The translations under genes and the position numbers were made by a program. Of a DNA stretch of 5,803 nucleotides, positions 5,611-5,803 are shown piece by piece (within the stretch, counting starts at the first letter, position 1; the number at the start of each line of letters is the position of its first letter). Below the pieces are notes generated by a model. The model searched no databases. It had not been told where the DNA came from and saw only the letters and a list, made by a program, of their open reading frames with translations. Origin of the DNA: Oligoflexia bacterium (GTDB lineage Bacteria > Myxococcota_A > UBA796 > UBA2385); the NCBI GenBank assembly GCA_013152105.1, contig JAADHA010000262.1, positions 1-5,803 of the forward strand, in the 5' to 3' direction.

Positions 5611-5803
5611 ATGGCCAAGCTCATCGCCATCGACCTCGGCAACCACCGCGTCAAGCTGGCGGTCTACGAGGGCGGCTTCGGTCGCTACCAGCTCGAACAG
5701 CTCAGCAGCGCCCGAGTCGATCAGGACCAGGACCAGGGCCCGGACCGCGAGGGCCGCCTGCGCGCGCTGACAACCCTCCTCGATGATCTGCCGACCGGCG
5801 GCC
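5611..5803 (+). CDS. gspL: T2SS assembly protein GspL, N-terminal part (3' truncated by window)
   Basis: GspL is a single-pass inner-membrane protein whose actin-like cytoplasmic domain recruits GspE to the platform. Only 64 residues are visible before the window edge. They begin MAKLIAIDLGNHRVKLAVYEG, which fits the first strand-turn-strand of the actin/PilM/FtsA fold, with Asp8, Gly10 and Lys15 in the phosphate-1 pattern. Position directly after gspK makes GspL the expected gene. ATG 5611 is the only plausible start: the frame upstream has no ATG, GTG or TTG before the TGA at 5560. The ribosome site is weak (AGAG near 5594). Residues 37-42 are an Asp-Gln triplet repeat. A PilM-like annotation is the main alternative, because the membrane helix and periplasmic domain cannot be seen. 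Confidence 0.85.
   Translation, partial: MAKLIAIDLGNHRVKLAVYEGGFGRYQLEQLSSARVDQDQDQGPDREGRLRALTTLLDDLPTGG
5719..5736 (+). repeat. 6-bp tandem repeat, three units, in gspL
   Basis: GATCAG-GACCAG-GACCAG encodes (Asp-Gln)3, GspL residues 37-42. The first unit differs from the others by one base. It probably forms a surface loop within the actin-like domain. Confidence 0.7.

Overview
The window is a single, densely packed, plus-strand gene block encoding the core of a type II secretion system (T2SS, general secretory pathway). Genes appear in the canonical order gspE (3' end only), gspF, gspG, gspH, gspI, gspJ, gspK and gspL (5' end only). Base composition is uniformly GC-rich, with strong G/C preference at third codon positions. 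High GC, enlarged minor pseudopilins and a PilM-like GspL start suggest a Myxococcota/deltaproteobacterial-type Gram-negative bacterium. That placement is an inference; no taxonomic marker is present.

Layout: 1-335 is the C-terminal end of the GspE ATPase, cut inside its zinc-binding tetracysteine region. 339-1574 is the inner-membrane platform protein GspF. After a 37-base gap with a clear Shine-Dalgarno site comes the major pseudopilin gene gspG (1612-2058), then after 14 bases gspH (2073-2819). gspH/gspI, gspI/gspJ and gspJ/gspK are each joined by a 4-base ATGA stop/start overlap. A 61-base gap with a small palindrome precedes gspL, which runs off the right edge. No stretch over 100 bases is without a gene. 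No RNA gene, mobile element or CRISPR array is visible.

How the genes work together (family knowledge): GspE hydrolyses ATP on the cytoplasmic face and is coupled through GspL and GspF to extraction of pseudopilins from the inner membrane. GspG forms the body of the pseudopilus, and GspH, GspI, GspJ and GspK form its tip. The pseudopilus drives folded exoproteins out through the GspD secretin. All five pseudopilins have a recognisable prepilin peptidase site (Gly at -1). Four have Glu at +5, and GspK lacks it, as is normal for that family. GspC, GspD, GspM and the peptidase GspO/PilD are not in the window; C/D would be expected upstream and M downstream.

I see no new system here. What merits a second look are lineage-type departures: Met instead of Phe at mature position +1 of GspG and GspH, acidic or Met-rich insertions in GspH, GspI and GspK (with a perfect 9-base tandem repeat in gspI), an actin-like phosphate-binding motif in GspL, and small duplications around two stop codons.
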